Of a stretch of DNA of 64,000 nt, positions 52,801 to 64,000 are shown one piece after another. How positions within the stretch are numbered: position 1 is the stretch's first letter; every line of letters starts with the position of its first letter. A model generated the notes under the pieces. The model was not told the DNA's origin, ran no database searches, and saw only the letters and a list, made by a program, of their open reading frames with translations. A program made the translations under genes and the position numbers. The stretch spans positions 3,534,001 to 3,598,000 of the forward strand of contig JAKZAN010000005.1 of assembly GCA_023053545.1 (NCBI GenBank). The letters run 5' to 3'. Source of the stretch: Lepidurus packardi. Its lineage: Eukaryota; Arthropoda; Branchiopoda; Notostraca; Triopsidae.

Positions 52801-55800
52801 TGGATGTCGAGCTTCACACGTATATTCCGCATCGTGATCATCGGCTTGGCCTCGGAACGTGAGTTTGGAACGGGTATCGGAACGTTTGGGTGATTCGGAA
52901 CTGGTAACGGCATCTTCCCGAACTCCTATATTAGGCGAATTGAACATTTTAAACCACCTAAACTTAAAGCTCTATCACCCAGGTCCCTTTTTTAAGGTTA
53001 AGTGACAGATAATACTTCTACGCTTATCATACTCGTTTAGCACTATCCTATAAATTACACAGTAATCAATCCGATGGCAGGTGGGCCATAAACAAGGTGT
53101 AAGCGAGGTTGTAAATGAAGCTTTTAATAAGCAATTATGGCAAATGGGGCGCGTCAACGATGATATGTAGCATACCCTTTCTTTGTTTACCCAGGAACAA
53201 TACCCGCAGCGTCACAGCCATGGCGCGAACAAAACTCGATACATAATTTGCGGTTCGCAGGTCGTTACACGGTCGCGGCAACTGATGCACGCTTTCTCTC
53301 CCTTGTCCTTGCAAGCGTTGATTCTGACAAGGTTGTTACCAATGTTTGGAAAAATTCTTTATTTGCCAATGCTGCAGGGTGACGCTTTGCTGGGGTTCAG
53401 AGATAAAACCGACAATCCTTTTGGCGTTTTCTCTGCCCCAACTGCCAATGGCATCTAAAAAATGAAATACTGCTGCCACGCAAATTTGTCCCTCTGCTTT
53501 ATGGTCTTTCAATTTCTTTTCCGAGGCAGCAAAAGAGCATTTCTGCCAGCTTTAATAGACTCCTTTGCATAATGCCTTCTCGATGCCTTATTATCATCTA
53601 ACAGGCTTTGACATCCCCACTCCCCACATTCTCCCCCCCCCCCCCCCCCACAAACATAACCCATTATGGGACTTAAATTTTCTATTGACAAGCGCCAAAA
53701 TGCCTTTTCCTCTTCCATTTGAGCTGTTTAAGTCCCTAGAAGTTATTTTTTGCTTTCTTTCCTTTCTGCCAAACCAACCCTGACTTATCATCCAATACGC
53801 GACGCAGGTTTCCCACTCCAACTCCTTCTCCAAATTAGCATAATTCAGTAGACTCAATTTAACTGTACATGCAGACGAAAATGGCAAGCAAATTTTACCG
53901 TTCTTGATTTCCATTCCGCGTTTAAACCATACGATCTCAGCAGCAGGCTTAGCGTTTTTCACCAAACACTGAAGTACCACTTCTTCATTTTCACGGACTT
54001 CTAAACGGCCGTTGGCAGGCGTGTCCAGGATTTCCACACTGCTTGGCGGAACTGCAAGTAGAGGGAAAAAAATAAGAAAAAAAATAAGACACAAATGTCA
54101 AGCACGAAATAATCCCGAATCTCGAGCTGCTTAGCAACATAACTCTCCGCGGATTTAGATGTCTAAAATATTCAAACCCTATTCTCAATATCCAGAATTC
54201 CACTTGGAAGCTCTTTTAACTTAAAAAGAAGTTGCTATTCAAAGAGCTAATTACAGGACTCTACATTTTTTAAAGCCAACTAAGTTCTTGTTAGCAACCA
54301 GTGGAATGAGTTCTTGTCTTTTCCCCAGTAGTTCTTTATTTCACCTTTTGCTCAATACTTTACTTCTAACGTGCACAAGATTTAAAAGAGTACGACGAGG
54401 GATCGGGTCAAGCTCCAACTTAAAAGTGAAGAGATCCATCCCCCAAAGCTTGTATAATGAGTTTGCGTATCTATTGTAGGGGAAATGGGCTACGACTGTC
54501 ACGTTTGAAGTACCAACCATTATGGACCATACAGCAGTGGATTATGGGCACTTCTGTCGGAAACTTGGCTAACGTAGAACACTTCAAAGGTGATCCCTCC
54601 CCTTCCCGTTTACCCCCACAGACGATTACTGCATAGGAAAACAGAAAGAGAAGAGACAATAAACTCGGAAATTCAATAGACTCCTACAACTTGGGTGTAT
54701 AAGCAACGCATAAGGGGTGGAAGGTTTTCGCCCAAAATCTTTTCCTCTCTAAATTAGGAGGTATTTTCTTTTTCTTTAGCTCCCATGCAGTCCCTTTTAA
54801 AAAGGAAGAAACATTTATGTTCTCGGGAAAAGCGCGTTAAGAATTTATTGATTGTTGTCAGGATGTCTTTCTCTCTTATAGAACACAGACGCATACGTAT
54901 ATGAAAGTAGCCCGTACGTATATGAAACGACAAACTGGGCTAAATCTTGCTGAAGTTTCTTCTGCGAAACAACAAAAAAACAAAGCAATCTAGATCTCCA
55001 TTACTGCAAGCAAAGGATATATAACGATTGCAATAGGGGAAAAAACGTTATTGACAAGGCAGGAAGTCAAACTTACAAGGAAACATATTACAAGGAAACA
55101 CACCAAGGCAACGAGAGTGATGAACGAAGCTTTCTAGTGTAAGTTGATCAACTTACACTAGAAAGCTTCATTCGTTCGCCTTTACGTCAACCGGTAGCGC
55201 AACCATCATTCCGTAGGGAATGGCATTGAAAAGGCGAGGTAGATTGCCAATATTTGCGATCTAAGAGTCGAGATGAGCTCACTTAGCGGACGATGAAGAG
55301 GGAATTAAAAAAAGCCCCTTGTGTTTATTTTCACTCAAGTATTGTCTCTCGATTAAGATAAGACGAGGAACATGGCAATAACTCAAAACTGAATAGCAAC
55401 GTTCCCCGAAAAAGACAGTAACAGACAATAATATACTGTCAAAATTGCATAAAGCAATCCAATCGACCGAGTATTTTAAATTTTTTTATTGGCAACACAG
55501 TAATGCAAATCCTTGTTCAAGTTTAAGAAAGTTGCAGAAACATATCAAGACCTCCGAGACAAACGGGTGCCCTTGGATACCACTAGAACTCGTAAATTCA
55601 ATTCGTGGATGGACTGTGAAGGCAAGAGTTTCTCCCTCGTTAGCTTAATACAGTCGCCAGTAACGTCATGCAGCATTGTTTGCAGAAATGCAACCAGCTG
55701 ACGCTGTTCGCAAGAATAACGGCTTTACACATTTACCGGTAAACGCACAGAATTGTTGCAAATGCTTAAAACGTATACAGATTACGCTGTCAAATGATAC

Positions 55801-57543
55801 CAGTCCTAATTCACTGGTAGGTATAGGTGCATACATGAGTGTACTTCCGAGATAACTTAAAACGACACATTCCATTCAAGACAAACCGCTTATTTTTTCT
55901 GCTTTTTTATTATAACTTTGCATGCTTTATGCTTAGTCCCACCAAAGTAATGTAATTTAAAAAAAAAAAGAAATGAGGCGTATTACCAAACAAGCTGACA
56001 TGCTTTTTTATGGCGGAAACTAAAGAGCAAGACTGCCAGGAAAGATTATAGACCACAACTTGGGTGAATAGAGGTGATCAGAAGAACCTGGGGGCGCAAG
56101 CTCTTGGCAGGCAAAGGTACAGAGGGAGTTGCTTCAGAACTACAGCAACTCCAAAGTTCTTAACTCTCCCAGACCAAAAACTCACAGAGAAAAAAAGTTG
56201 CGAAGAATAAACCTGAGCACTAGACGAGCATGGAGGAAGGGGGGCAGGGGGGAAGGGGGAATGGATCGAGACCCGCACTGGGAGAATATAAAGCAAGTAA
56301 AAGTTCGGAGTCGCCATGAAAATGAATCTAAGAAGGAAAACTTGCCTTTCTTCACACCGCCGCTATAGTATATAGTTTCGAGAGAAGTCCTCGTCCCTCT
56401 TTGTGTAAAGTTTTTTTTTTTTTTTTAATCTTTTTTTTAAAGTTTTCAGCACCCAAAAGTTGATCACGATCCATCCTGCCCCAACATTATGTGCCTTTCC
56501 AGGTGTCGGACAATTAATGTAGCACTTAAAAAGACACACGTTTCTTCGTTTTGTCCTCGGTTATCGATTTAAAAGTTCCTCCTACTCCCTTGCATATAAC
56601 ATAGCCTTGTATAGAAAGTAAAGTTTGCAGACTGCCATTACTTAATTGACATGATGTAGCCCAGGGAGCTGGAGAACCGCCCCGGCCAGCCCTGGCGTTG
56701 CCAATGGAATGGAAAACAATGCCTTTTAGCAAGCAAATAAGGCAATCCGGATGCTGAAGCTGCAGCAATATATATGTATACGACTAGGCATTACTTTAGG
56801 AGTCCCTCCCTAACTTTCACTTGACTTTCTGGATGACTTTTCTGGGGAAGTTATTGAACATTTTTTTTTTTCTTTTCATTTGGCGTCTTCAGGCCAACAC
56901 AAGTAACAAATAAGCATGGCTTATATACTTGTGTACACGGATAAGACAAACTTTCATGCTGAGAGAAGTCTGTTGGGAGGTTATAAATAAGCTCGATTTC
57001 AAAGTTCCAGACCCAAAGAAACCAAATAAGAGACGGCAAAAACAAAACCAAACAGAACTACACGCGTAGCTTGTAAGATTTACAACCTTTTTTAAGACTT
57101 CAGGAGCACTCCGGCAAAGACTCATGTTGTAACTAAGCTTTCTCCCCGTTAATCTAAATTTCTTCATTTATCCCATGCTTCATTGGATAAGTTCTCAATA
57201 ACGTGATTAGTAGAGGTCCAATGATATATCTCTCCTCGCATACTGACGACTCTGTATCTCTATCGCATTCGCTCTCTCGCTTTCCAATTATGCTTCAAAT
57301 ACAAAGAAAAGAGCAGGAAAAAATTCAGGAAATTTTAGGAAAGCGAAAACAACTTACTGAGGACTGTTAACAAAGCGTCAGCACGTATGGGCTTAACGCT
57401 GGAGCCCACTCGGGGTCCCACTTGGCATTGGTATTCCGCGTCATCTTCCAGCTTAGCCTCTTCGATTCTCAAATTATGTTCGCCGCTAGCTTCATCACCC
57501 AACACGGCGTACCTTACGAAACCAGGAATCGACCGATCAAAGC
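46885..57543 (-). CDS. Nephrin/Sticks-and-stones-type Ig receptor (5' end missing)
   Basis: Seventeen coding exons 5'->3': 57358-57543, 53899-54051, 52755-52925, 52163-52453, 51910-52067, 51076-51217, 50861-50994, 50589-50742, 50193-50464, 49776-50094, 49321-49602, 48823-49244, 48555-48720, one of 48248-48418 or 47808-47951, 47570-47712, 47311-47488, 46885-47252. All phases fit; 1236 codons are visible. Content: second half of Ig1 ([14 protein letters not shown]), Ig2-Ig9, one FnIII ([28 protein letters not shown]), a TM segment, and a tail with Tyr/Pro-rich motifs such as YTPM. This architecture and [19 protein letters not shown] and RCEASNP mark the nephrin/Sns/Hibris family, plasma-membrane receptors that bind Kirrel/Roughest proteins in cell recognition, myoblast fusion and filtration slits. 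The signal peptide and first half of Ig1 are not seen. Sns and Hibris cannot be told apart by eye. Confidence 0.9.
47808..47951 (-). CDS. Transmembrane exon B of nephrin-like gene
   Basis: 144 nt, also phase 1 at both ends. It encodes a different short stalk, a hydrophobic segment ([20 protein letters not shown]) and [11 protein letters not shown]. It shares NVAL and the following Arg-rich pattern with exon A, so the two look like a tandem exon duplication. It is bounded by GTTTAG and GTAAAG. It should be used instead of exon A, not with it. Confidence 0.82.
48248..48418 (-). CDS. Transmembrane exon A of nephrin-like gene
   Basis: 171 nt, phase 1 at both ends. It encodes a juxtamembrane stretch, a hydrophobic segment ([20 protein letters not shown]) and the stop-transfer [13 protein letters not shown]. 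It directly follows the FnIII exon in gene order and can splice in frame to the tail exon at 47712 or to exon B. Confidence 0.85.
53633..53649 (+). repeat. Poly-C run (17 C)
   Basis: Seventeen uninterrupted cytosines in the intron between the Ig2 half-exons. This is G-rich on the transcribed sense strand; its length is probably variable and error-prone in sequencing. Confidence 0.9.
54052..57357 (-). other. 3.3-kb intron in the nephrin-like gene (Ig1/Ig2)
   Basis: This is much longer than the other introns of the gene. No coding exon was recognised in either strand. It contains a perfect 44-bp palindrome at 55126-55169. Confidence 0.6.
55126..55169. repeat. Perfect 44-bp palindrome without spacer
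   Basis: The left arm 55126-55147 and right arm 55148-55169 are exact reverse complements of 22 nt with no loop. Pairing can extend past a 4-nt bulge (left GAAC, right GTTC). It lies in the long intron of the nephrin-like gene. Confidence 0.95.
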
Positions 57544-60500
57544 CTGTTAAGGGGGAGACAAAAGATACAGAAAAAAGATGAGACTCCAAAATTCATATTT
57601 ATCAAAGCATGTCAGCATAACAAGCTTTCCATATAATTTGCATCTAAAAGATCCCTCAGTATAAACACGTTAACATTAGTACCTTAATCTAACTTAATAC
57701 TCCCGCAATTAAGCCCCTATACGAATGAATTTTTTCCATTGTTTTTTCGCTTGCTGAATTTCTCATTAGTTGAGCAAAGAATAACTGATGCAAAGTATCT
57801 CATTAACATAAAACGGCTTTACACGCTTAACTACAATAAACCTCTTTTCTGCGCTAAATGAAGTTTTCTGACATTCCTGTCTCGCACTGCGCCACCCAAT
57901 TCGGAATTTCTTTTTTATATGCAAATACCCTAAGACAATTACAGGAAGATATTTAAAAACGCAACTCAATTACAACGCGTTTATTAAAAACGAAAAAACT
58001 TTTTGTGTGAACCAAAAGTTTCGTTTCAGGCAGGTGTAAAAAGTGTGTGGGGCCAACACACGTGTGCGCGGCAGTCGTCTCCGGCGTTTTCCCTTCCTTC
58101 CTTTTAGGGTCCAAAATGGTACCGTAAAATTTGTCATAAAGACTTGAATTGGGTTCCAGGAATGAACATAGGCGGCCCATAAGGGCAGAGTGAATATATT
58201 GCTATATGCTCGTCTCTTTACCACTCCCCGCTCAAATATTCTGTATATCTCGCATTCTATTTGGTGCTCCATGTTGGCATAAAGCGGGGAAGCGAGGGGT
58301 TGGGAGACGTGTCAAAATACCAAGTGGCACTCGTGTGATTACCATGAGGAATAACTGCGTGAAATTCTGCTTCCTATAGCCCATCCCCCAGCACGGTTCC
58401 ATGTTACCCCAGAAGTTATGTCCTCGCACATTCCTCGCGCTTCTTAAATATTAATTAACTCCAACACTGATTAAGTTTCCCCCCATTTCTTTTTTGCTGT
58501 CCCAACCCCACCCGTTTCCAGTAAGACGCGCATTAAAAAGCAACTCTACAATATGACTGCATAACACGAGCCGGGAAAAGACTGATCACCTGTATAAATT
58601 ATAGTAAAAATCCCTCTTATTTCTTCGATATCGAAAAAAAGAAACAATGACAAGCAAGGGGATACGTAGGCGATATAGGCTCCCAAATCCTACTGAAACA
58701 CACAAAAAATCCGTTCTCAGCAATCCATCTTCGTCACCTTTGACATGCTATTTTAAAGCAACCAACTTATCTGCTCCTACAAGCAAACACTTTCACACCA
58801 GTGCCTGTCCGCAATGTCGGTCGCCATTCTTTTGCTTTTTACTTTTAGGCAGAAATATGCCCATACTTTTTTCCACCTATTTCGAGAGACACATAGCTTA
58901 GTCGCTTTTCTATCTCTATTTTCTCGCTGCCTTGCGCCCCATTCCCCGCTCCAGTTTCACTTTCCAACCAACAATTCAATTAACGTGTATACTTTCCCCA
59001 ACCTCCGAATCTAAAATATGTTACCATGTCTTCCGACTCGGTTTGGGGGACAAACGGACTGAACTCAAGTCGACAGGCGAATTATGAGTTGGTAAATCAT
59101 AGCCATCCATCATGTAACAAACTCTAGTCCTCTTTGGTTCCAACCTCCCCCGTTTCAACCCCATGCAGCTTCTAGCTACAGCAGCATCTACAGACAGCAA
59201 TTCCATAGCTCGATCTATCTACTTTGTTTTAGCTTTTCCTCTCCGTTTCTTTTCGCAATGCCAGCGATATAAATCAACTTTTTCCCATGGCGTTGCACTT
59301 TATACTTTTATTTTAGCCTCTGCCCCGTGCACTTCTACATGCAGTTAATCTCATCTTAAGGTTCACTACATGAGCGTCTATAGCATCCTCACGTGCTAGG
59401 TGCTTCATGTCATTTTTTCCCCCTGCCAGGCTTCCAGATCCATGCAGCTCTCGTACGCAATTAATAGGACCAGTAGGCAAACGCTCCACTCAACTTTGAT
59501 CTCTGATTCGCTTCTAAGACCTTATTTCGGGCCCCATAACTTGTTTTCTGCTCAGTCCTTCGTTTCCATACATTTTCTCTCTTTTTCTATTTTTTTTTGG
59601 TTTCCTTTTCTTTCTATTTCGTTTTCTTTTGCTGTTTCCCAATGAACCAGGATTCCAGGAACTTAATCCTGACTTTACTGGGGGTCGTGAATGCAGAATG
59701 ATAAGAAGGTGGCGCTGCTGTCGACTGTCGGGGCAACCTTATGTTGCCGTGCAGGAAATAAATGAGAGAAGGTGACAAGAGCGGTATAACATATATACGA
59801 GCTACACTTTAGCCTATTTCAGAGGTTGGTATTGATCGTCCCATCTGCGGAGCAAGTGCCAGGGCAGTATTTAAAGTACTGCAGTACTGTACTGTATTTC
59901 CGCAATCAACGTTCTTGATCCCATGGACAAAACACGGGGAGTCCAGAACGGGACCCTCATTAGGTACCTTTTAGCTAACGAAAATGAGACGGCTAGAAAA
60001 ATATGTAGCCATGGGGAAAAACAACAACTTTTTTCCGAAAAATGCTATGGTAATACAGGCCCACTTGCTTTTCTCCATGACTTTCTCCTTGCGTTCAAAA
60101 AAAAAAATTGGGCAGAAACATCTCGAAACCGGAACAAGCAGATAACAATTGGATGACTCGGATCAAGTTGCTATTCACGACAGACCGAGAGGTCAAGAAG
60201 TTGTGCCTGCCAACTTTTTCGATCTAACTTTTTGCCCGCAAAAGCTGTGAGGAGTCCCCTCCTCCACGTGAGTCTTTTCCTTTTCAAGAACCGCAAACAG
60301 CTTGATCCAAAAGAACCTCAAATCTATACATTCTTTGGTCTCTGGCCTGAGTCAAAACCCGAAGATCAAGCTGCCATATCCCCCACCGGATTCCACATCG
60401 ATTTTCCCAGGGAAGTTCAATCAATTCCATGATTTTATTCAAACTGTGTATGACTTTCTATGACTGCTTAAAAAATTACGAGACGTTAGAAACTTCCTTG

Positions 60501-63500
60501 CAGGTACTGTATAACTTTTTTCGCTTATTTTTTTTCTTCAATTTCGCTGGTGCAGGTTTGAGAGAAACGCGAGGAGAGTCTGGAAATCACAGCTAAAAGT
60601 TTTTTTTTTTACTTTATTCTTTCAATCCTGGCTTTTATCTACTCCCTGTCAATGGAAGATTTGTGTGGTGAGGTGTCGTCCCTCACTGTCGTCGTTGACC
60701 GTTTTCGTGACTGAAGCTCTCCATGACTCCCTCCCTCCATCTCCTGCATCGCCTACTGCAAAAACCCCTCTCTAGTCTCTACTCATCCTGCTTGGCTTGG
60801 CATGGGACTCATCGATCGTTCTTTCTGCTGGGTCCAGCGACCAGCCAACCAACCACTCTTTCCCCTCGGCTGCCGTGTCCGTCTACGTCTGCTTGCCCCC
60901 TCTTTGCTCGCGAAGTCCACGGACTTTGGAACTTGCTGGTACTTTCGCAAAGTCTCGCAGGCTAGGCTCTTTTGCCTTTCACATTCGATCCCTACCCACC
61001 TCGTTATATGGCCTTCTTCTCTGGGCTTGGCATTCTGTCTTTTTATTTTTTCCCCGGTACCGAGTCGTCGAGGAAAATCTTTTCCTTTAACCCCAAAATG
61101 AAGACCTTTTTTTCCCTTCTCCTTCCCTCCACTACCACTCCACCTCAAGGGAATTCACAGATATAGGCTTTAGACGTGCAGCCATGTGGGTTATGGAGGG
61201 TGAAAGAAGACCCCAACAGACAGCGAACGCAGCGTAAGCACGAGGACGCACATCTACCCCAAACACATACTCTAACCCCCCTTCCTCCTCAAAGAACATG
61301 ACACGGGGCCTGCGTATATAAATACTTGACCATCTAAACAGACGCCTGAAGAAAGTTACAGCGAGCCAATGAAGCCTGGATTTCGGGGTTGTCGCATCAT
61401 CAATATACGGGATTTTTCCTTCTAATGATAGCCTTGTATGATATCCCTTGTTACGTATTAGCAAGTCGATATAGGTAGTGGGGGGTGAAAAGGAGTGCGT
61501 GCACTACAAGCGGATGATGAAAGAAAAAGCCTTCCCCTGTGTCACCTAATAAGTCATTAGCTCCAACTAACCGGAAACACCCTAATGTAATCTAGCATCG
61601 GTTTGCTCCAGCTCTGTTTCCTATTTCGTGACTTTATTTACTGGTCTCGTCGCTGAAAAACAAAGAAAAAAATGGTTGACAATTCCCTAAGAGACCGACT
61701 CTGAAGACGCTCGGGAGGAACAAGAAAAAAAGTATTAGTGTATATTCCCCCCACCCACAAACTCTCGTACTAGTTAAGAAGCTTGGAGCCGTAGAGTCAC
61801 TGAACTTGAGGACTGTTATTCAAATCCGAAAATCAGCACGGGCCCATTTGTCAGCTGCTCCATTTCGCAAGCTGCATAGAAGATGAGAAAGCTATACATA
61901 CACAGCATCTCTAACAGCTCCAACCGAAAAGGAAAGGAGAAAAAAAGAACCGTTGGTTTTTGTACTATCAGCTTTCAACAAGGAGAAAACCCACCAAGGC
62001 GTCATAAAAGGAGATCGACAAAAACGTTTGGGAATTGATTAGCCTCCGTCCGAAGGAGGCGAAGGGATTGCCTTGTATATATATATTTACTATCTCGTCC
62101 CAAAATACATGCTACCAAATAGAAGTAAGGCAAAAGCCGGACTAACGCAACGGAGTCCCGGCTCGGAGCAGCCTTTTGTTCGATAACCGCTCATGATAAC
62201 CGTTCATGTTCGATAACCGTTCATTCATTACTGCGTTTATTGCACCGTTGGTAAGGGAGACCGAAGAAACGCTACGAGACCCGGCTTGACTGTATGGGAA
62301 AGGTCGGTAGCTTTCATTTGGGACACAATAGCTCTATGATTCAGGTATGCATGTGTGTTTTTGCCTTTTATCTGTAAGAAAACATCGCAGAGACGCCTAT
62401 CACCTCTTGCTAATATCCAATCTTGTGAAAAATGGTGTAACTAGGCCCCAGAATATACTTGGTGAGACCTGGCCGATTAACTTGGCGAAGGGCGAAAAGC
62501 ATCGCTCTCGGCTCTGTCGCTTGTTATTCCAGCGACAGTATTTTACTTGATTAGATTTTTCTCATTCGGAGCCAAAATCCCTAGACATTCTTCAAAGCAA
62601 AAGAGGAGAGGGAGGCGGCCGGTTAGTTTTGTGCTGCAAACGGGCCTTCAAGTCGGACTTGTAAAGCCAAGCAATAAATTTCCTAATTTGTTTTTCTTCT
62701 GATCTATTGGTTAAAAGTTGCTGGCCTCCTGGAGCACCATAACATCCACTTTTTTCTTTATTTTCCTGGAGTTTTAGTTTTGCTCCTAAACTTACTGCGC
62801 GGGAGCGTGAAAGACCACCTGCTCCACTATTTCAGCTTCTTTCTGTTGTCTTTTTATTATTATTTTTTCCCCCTTTTTAAACCAAGGGAAAAGATTTTTG
62901 CTGCTGGTTCTGTGAGGATACGACATCACAACTGTCGACTGCCATGTTTGCTTATGCCCCTACGGAGAATATATCTGTGTATAAAGTTTCCTCCTATGCC
63001 GCCTCCGTTATGATTTCGCTTCCCAACCAACCAACCAGAAAAAAAAAGATTCACTAACACATGTTTCTACGCGTAGGCATTTCCTCGACATTAACGTGAA
63101 TATAACGTGTGTGTAATATGTTCTTTCTGAAAAACTTGAAAAATTTAAGTACATGTTTGAGCTCCGTCATAGTATTCACCCAAGTTACGCCCTCCAGCTT
63201 TTTCGCAATAACATATTCCTTTTGTTTAAAAAAAGTCGCTAAAATTATTCCAAATAGCGCTTGAAACTACATACTGCAAGGCTACATGTTCGCGAAAACT
63301 TTAAATTCCAGCATTGGAGGGCGTAAAACCGTAATGAGACACGGCTCGCAAATGACTTGTTTTGTGCAATTTGTCTTGGAAAGCATGGAGGAAATTCAAG
63401 TTATTTGCCTCCACTCGAAATTAGGCTAGTTCTGGGTGTATGTGTATATACACCTTTTCCTTATTATACACATCCACACGTTTTGGGTCTCGTATACGAA

Positions 63501-64000
63501 AGCTTCTCCCCCAAAACAACCTTATACACTAACGCCTACCCCAAGTTTGTAAATACCACGGCAAATATTTATCTGGTCGTGCCAACTAATTACTTGCTTG
63601 CCGGTGGAACTGTCTTATATTTCTCGTTTTGAACGCTCAACAGAAGGCCCAACTCTTTCTTTTTTTCTAGACCTCTTCCTCTTCACCCACCTATCCCCTG
63701 AAACTCCCAACTCTCTAAACAAACTAAAAAGAAAAAAAAAACAAGAAAAAAAAACTAAAAACATCAGCCAGACGAGAAAATATTGCGAGTCAGGCTCCCC
63801 GAAACCTAAAAGTCTTGCTGCGTGGTGTAGGCTATTACTTCCAAATGAGTTTTCTAGCCACAAATCCTCCCACTTAATTACCAGTTTCTTTCGTACTTCT
63901 TGTAATGGTCCACGAAACGGAGCTTCCCCCAAATAAAACTGTGCCAAGCGGGATACTTCCAAAAGACAAAGTCAAAGGAAAAATAAAAAAGATATCCACA
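57544..64000. other. Probable large 5' intron of the nephrin-like gene
   Basis: The frame at 57543 needs an upstream exon in phase 1 encoding the signal peptide and first half of Ig1. I could not find one on the minus strand to 64000, so it probably lies outside. The region is rich in pyrimidine and purine tracts with only short unrelated frames (for example around 60720-61170). No other gene is supported. Confidence 0.45.
62180..62224 (+). repeat. Three copies of GATAACCG(C/T)TCAT
   Basis: A 13-nt motif recurs three times within 45 bp, first with a C/T difference and with a 4-nt insert before the third copy. It resembles a small cluster of binding sites (GATAA overlapping a Myb-like AACCGTT) or a simple local repeat. 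Confidence 0.6.

Noticed and set aside
60715-61170. Cluster of 60-120-residue frames on both strands
   Set aside because: Several overlapping frames are open at once, with no domain, splice continuity or signal; likely chance in pyrimidine-rich sequence.
1-64000. tRNA, rRNA genes or CRISPR arrays
   Set aside because: No cloverleaf with A and B boxes, no rRNA-like stretch, and no regularly spaced direct repeats with unique spacers were recognised; a tRNAscan-type search was not possible here.

Overview
This window is eukaryotic, almost certainly arthropod. The genes are split by many short introns (often 50-100 bp). The recognisable families are arthropod ones: a takeout/JHBP-type protein, pickpocket-like DEG/ENaC channels and a nephrin/Sticks-and-stones-type cell adhesion receptor. 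The retroelements are Ty3/gypsy, BEL/Pao and R1-like LINEs. A branchiopod crustacean such as Daphnia is my best guess, but the species is inference. All exon maps were made by eye from reading-frame continuity, GT/AG sites and family similarity.

Layout. 1.2-7.0 kb (+): a type I phosphatidylinositol-4-phosphate 5-kinase gene of 17 coding exons with a possible alternative 3' end. 8.3-9.7 kb (-): a complete six-exon takeout/JHBP-like secreted protein with a well-spaced TATA/Inr promoter. 13.1-15.0 kb and 16.8-24.7 kb (+): two tandem DEG/ENaC channel genes. The second carries a complete 5.7-kb Ty3/gypsy element in one intron, with LTRs identical by eye and a 4-bp target-site duplication.

24.6-42.7 kb is repeat-rich. 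It starts with an old tandem duplication (units 24.63-28.07 and 28.07-31.34 kb) whose left edge lies inside the last exon of channel gene 2. The duplication carries an unrecognised gene, intact in unit 2 (29.9-30.6 kb, -) and truncated by a BEL/Pao fragment in unit 1. Beyond it are a second BEL/Pao fragment (-) and an R1-like LINE (+) split by a second Ty3/gypsy element (35.17-40.88 kb). That element also has LTRs identical by eye, but its pol reading frame has three stop codons.

45.7-46.4 kb (+): a four-exon, 185-residue secreted cysteine-containing protein made only of short exons. 46.9-57.5 kb (-): the 3' part of a nephrin/Sns-type receptor (nine Ig domains, one FnIII, TM, cytoplasmic tail). 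It has two tandem, phase-compatible exons that each encode a transmembrane segment. Its first exons are not visible and probably lie beyond 64 kb.

The host genes share no obvious pathway, beyond the fact that PIP5K and nephrin-type receptors both act at the plasma membrane and cortical actin. The clearest unusual biology is the pair of alternative TM exons, the Pro-Gly in place of the usual His-Gly motif in both channels, the conserved leader block of the two gypsy elements, and the nested retroelement history.
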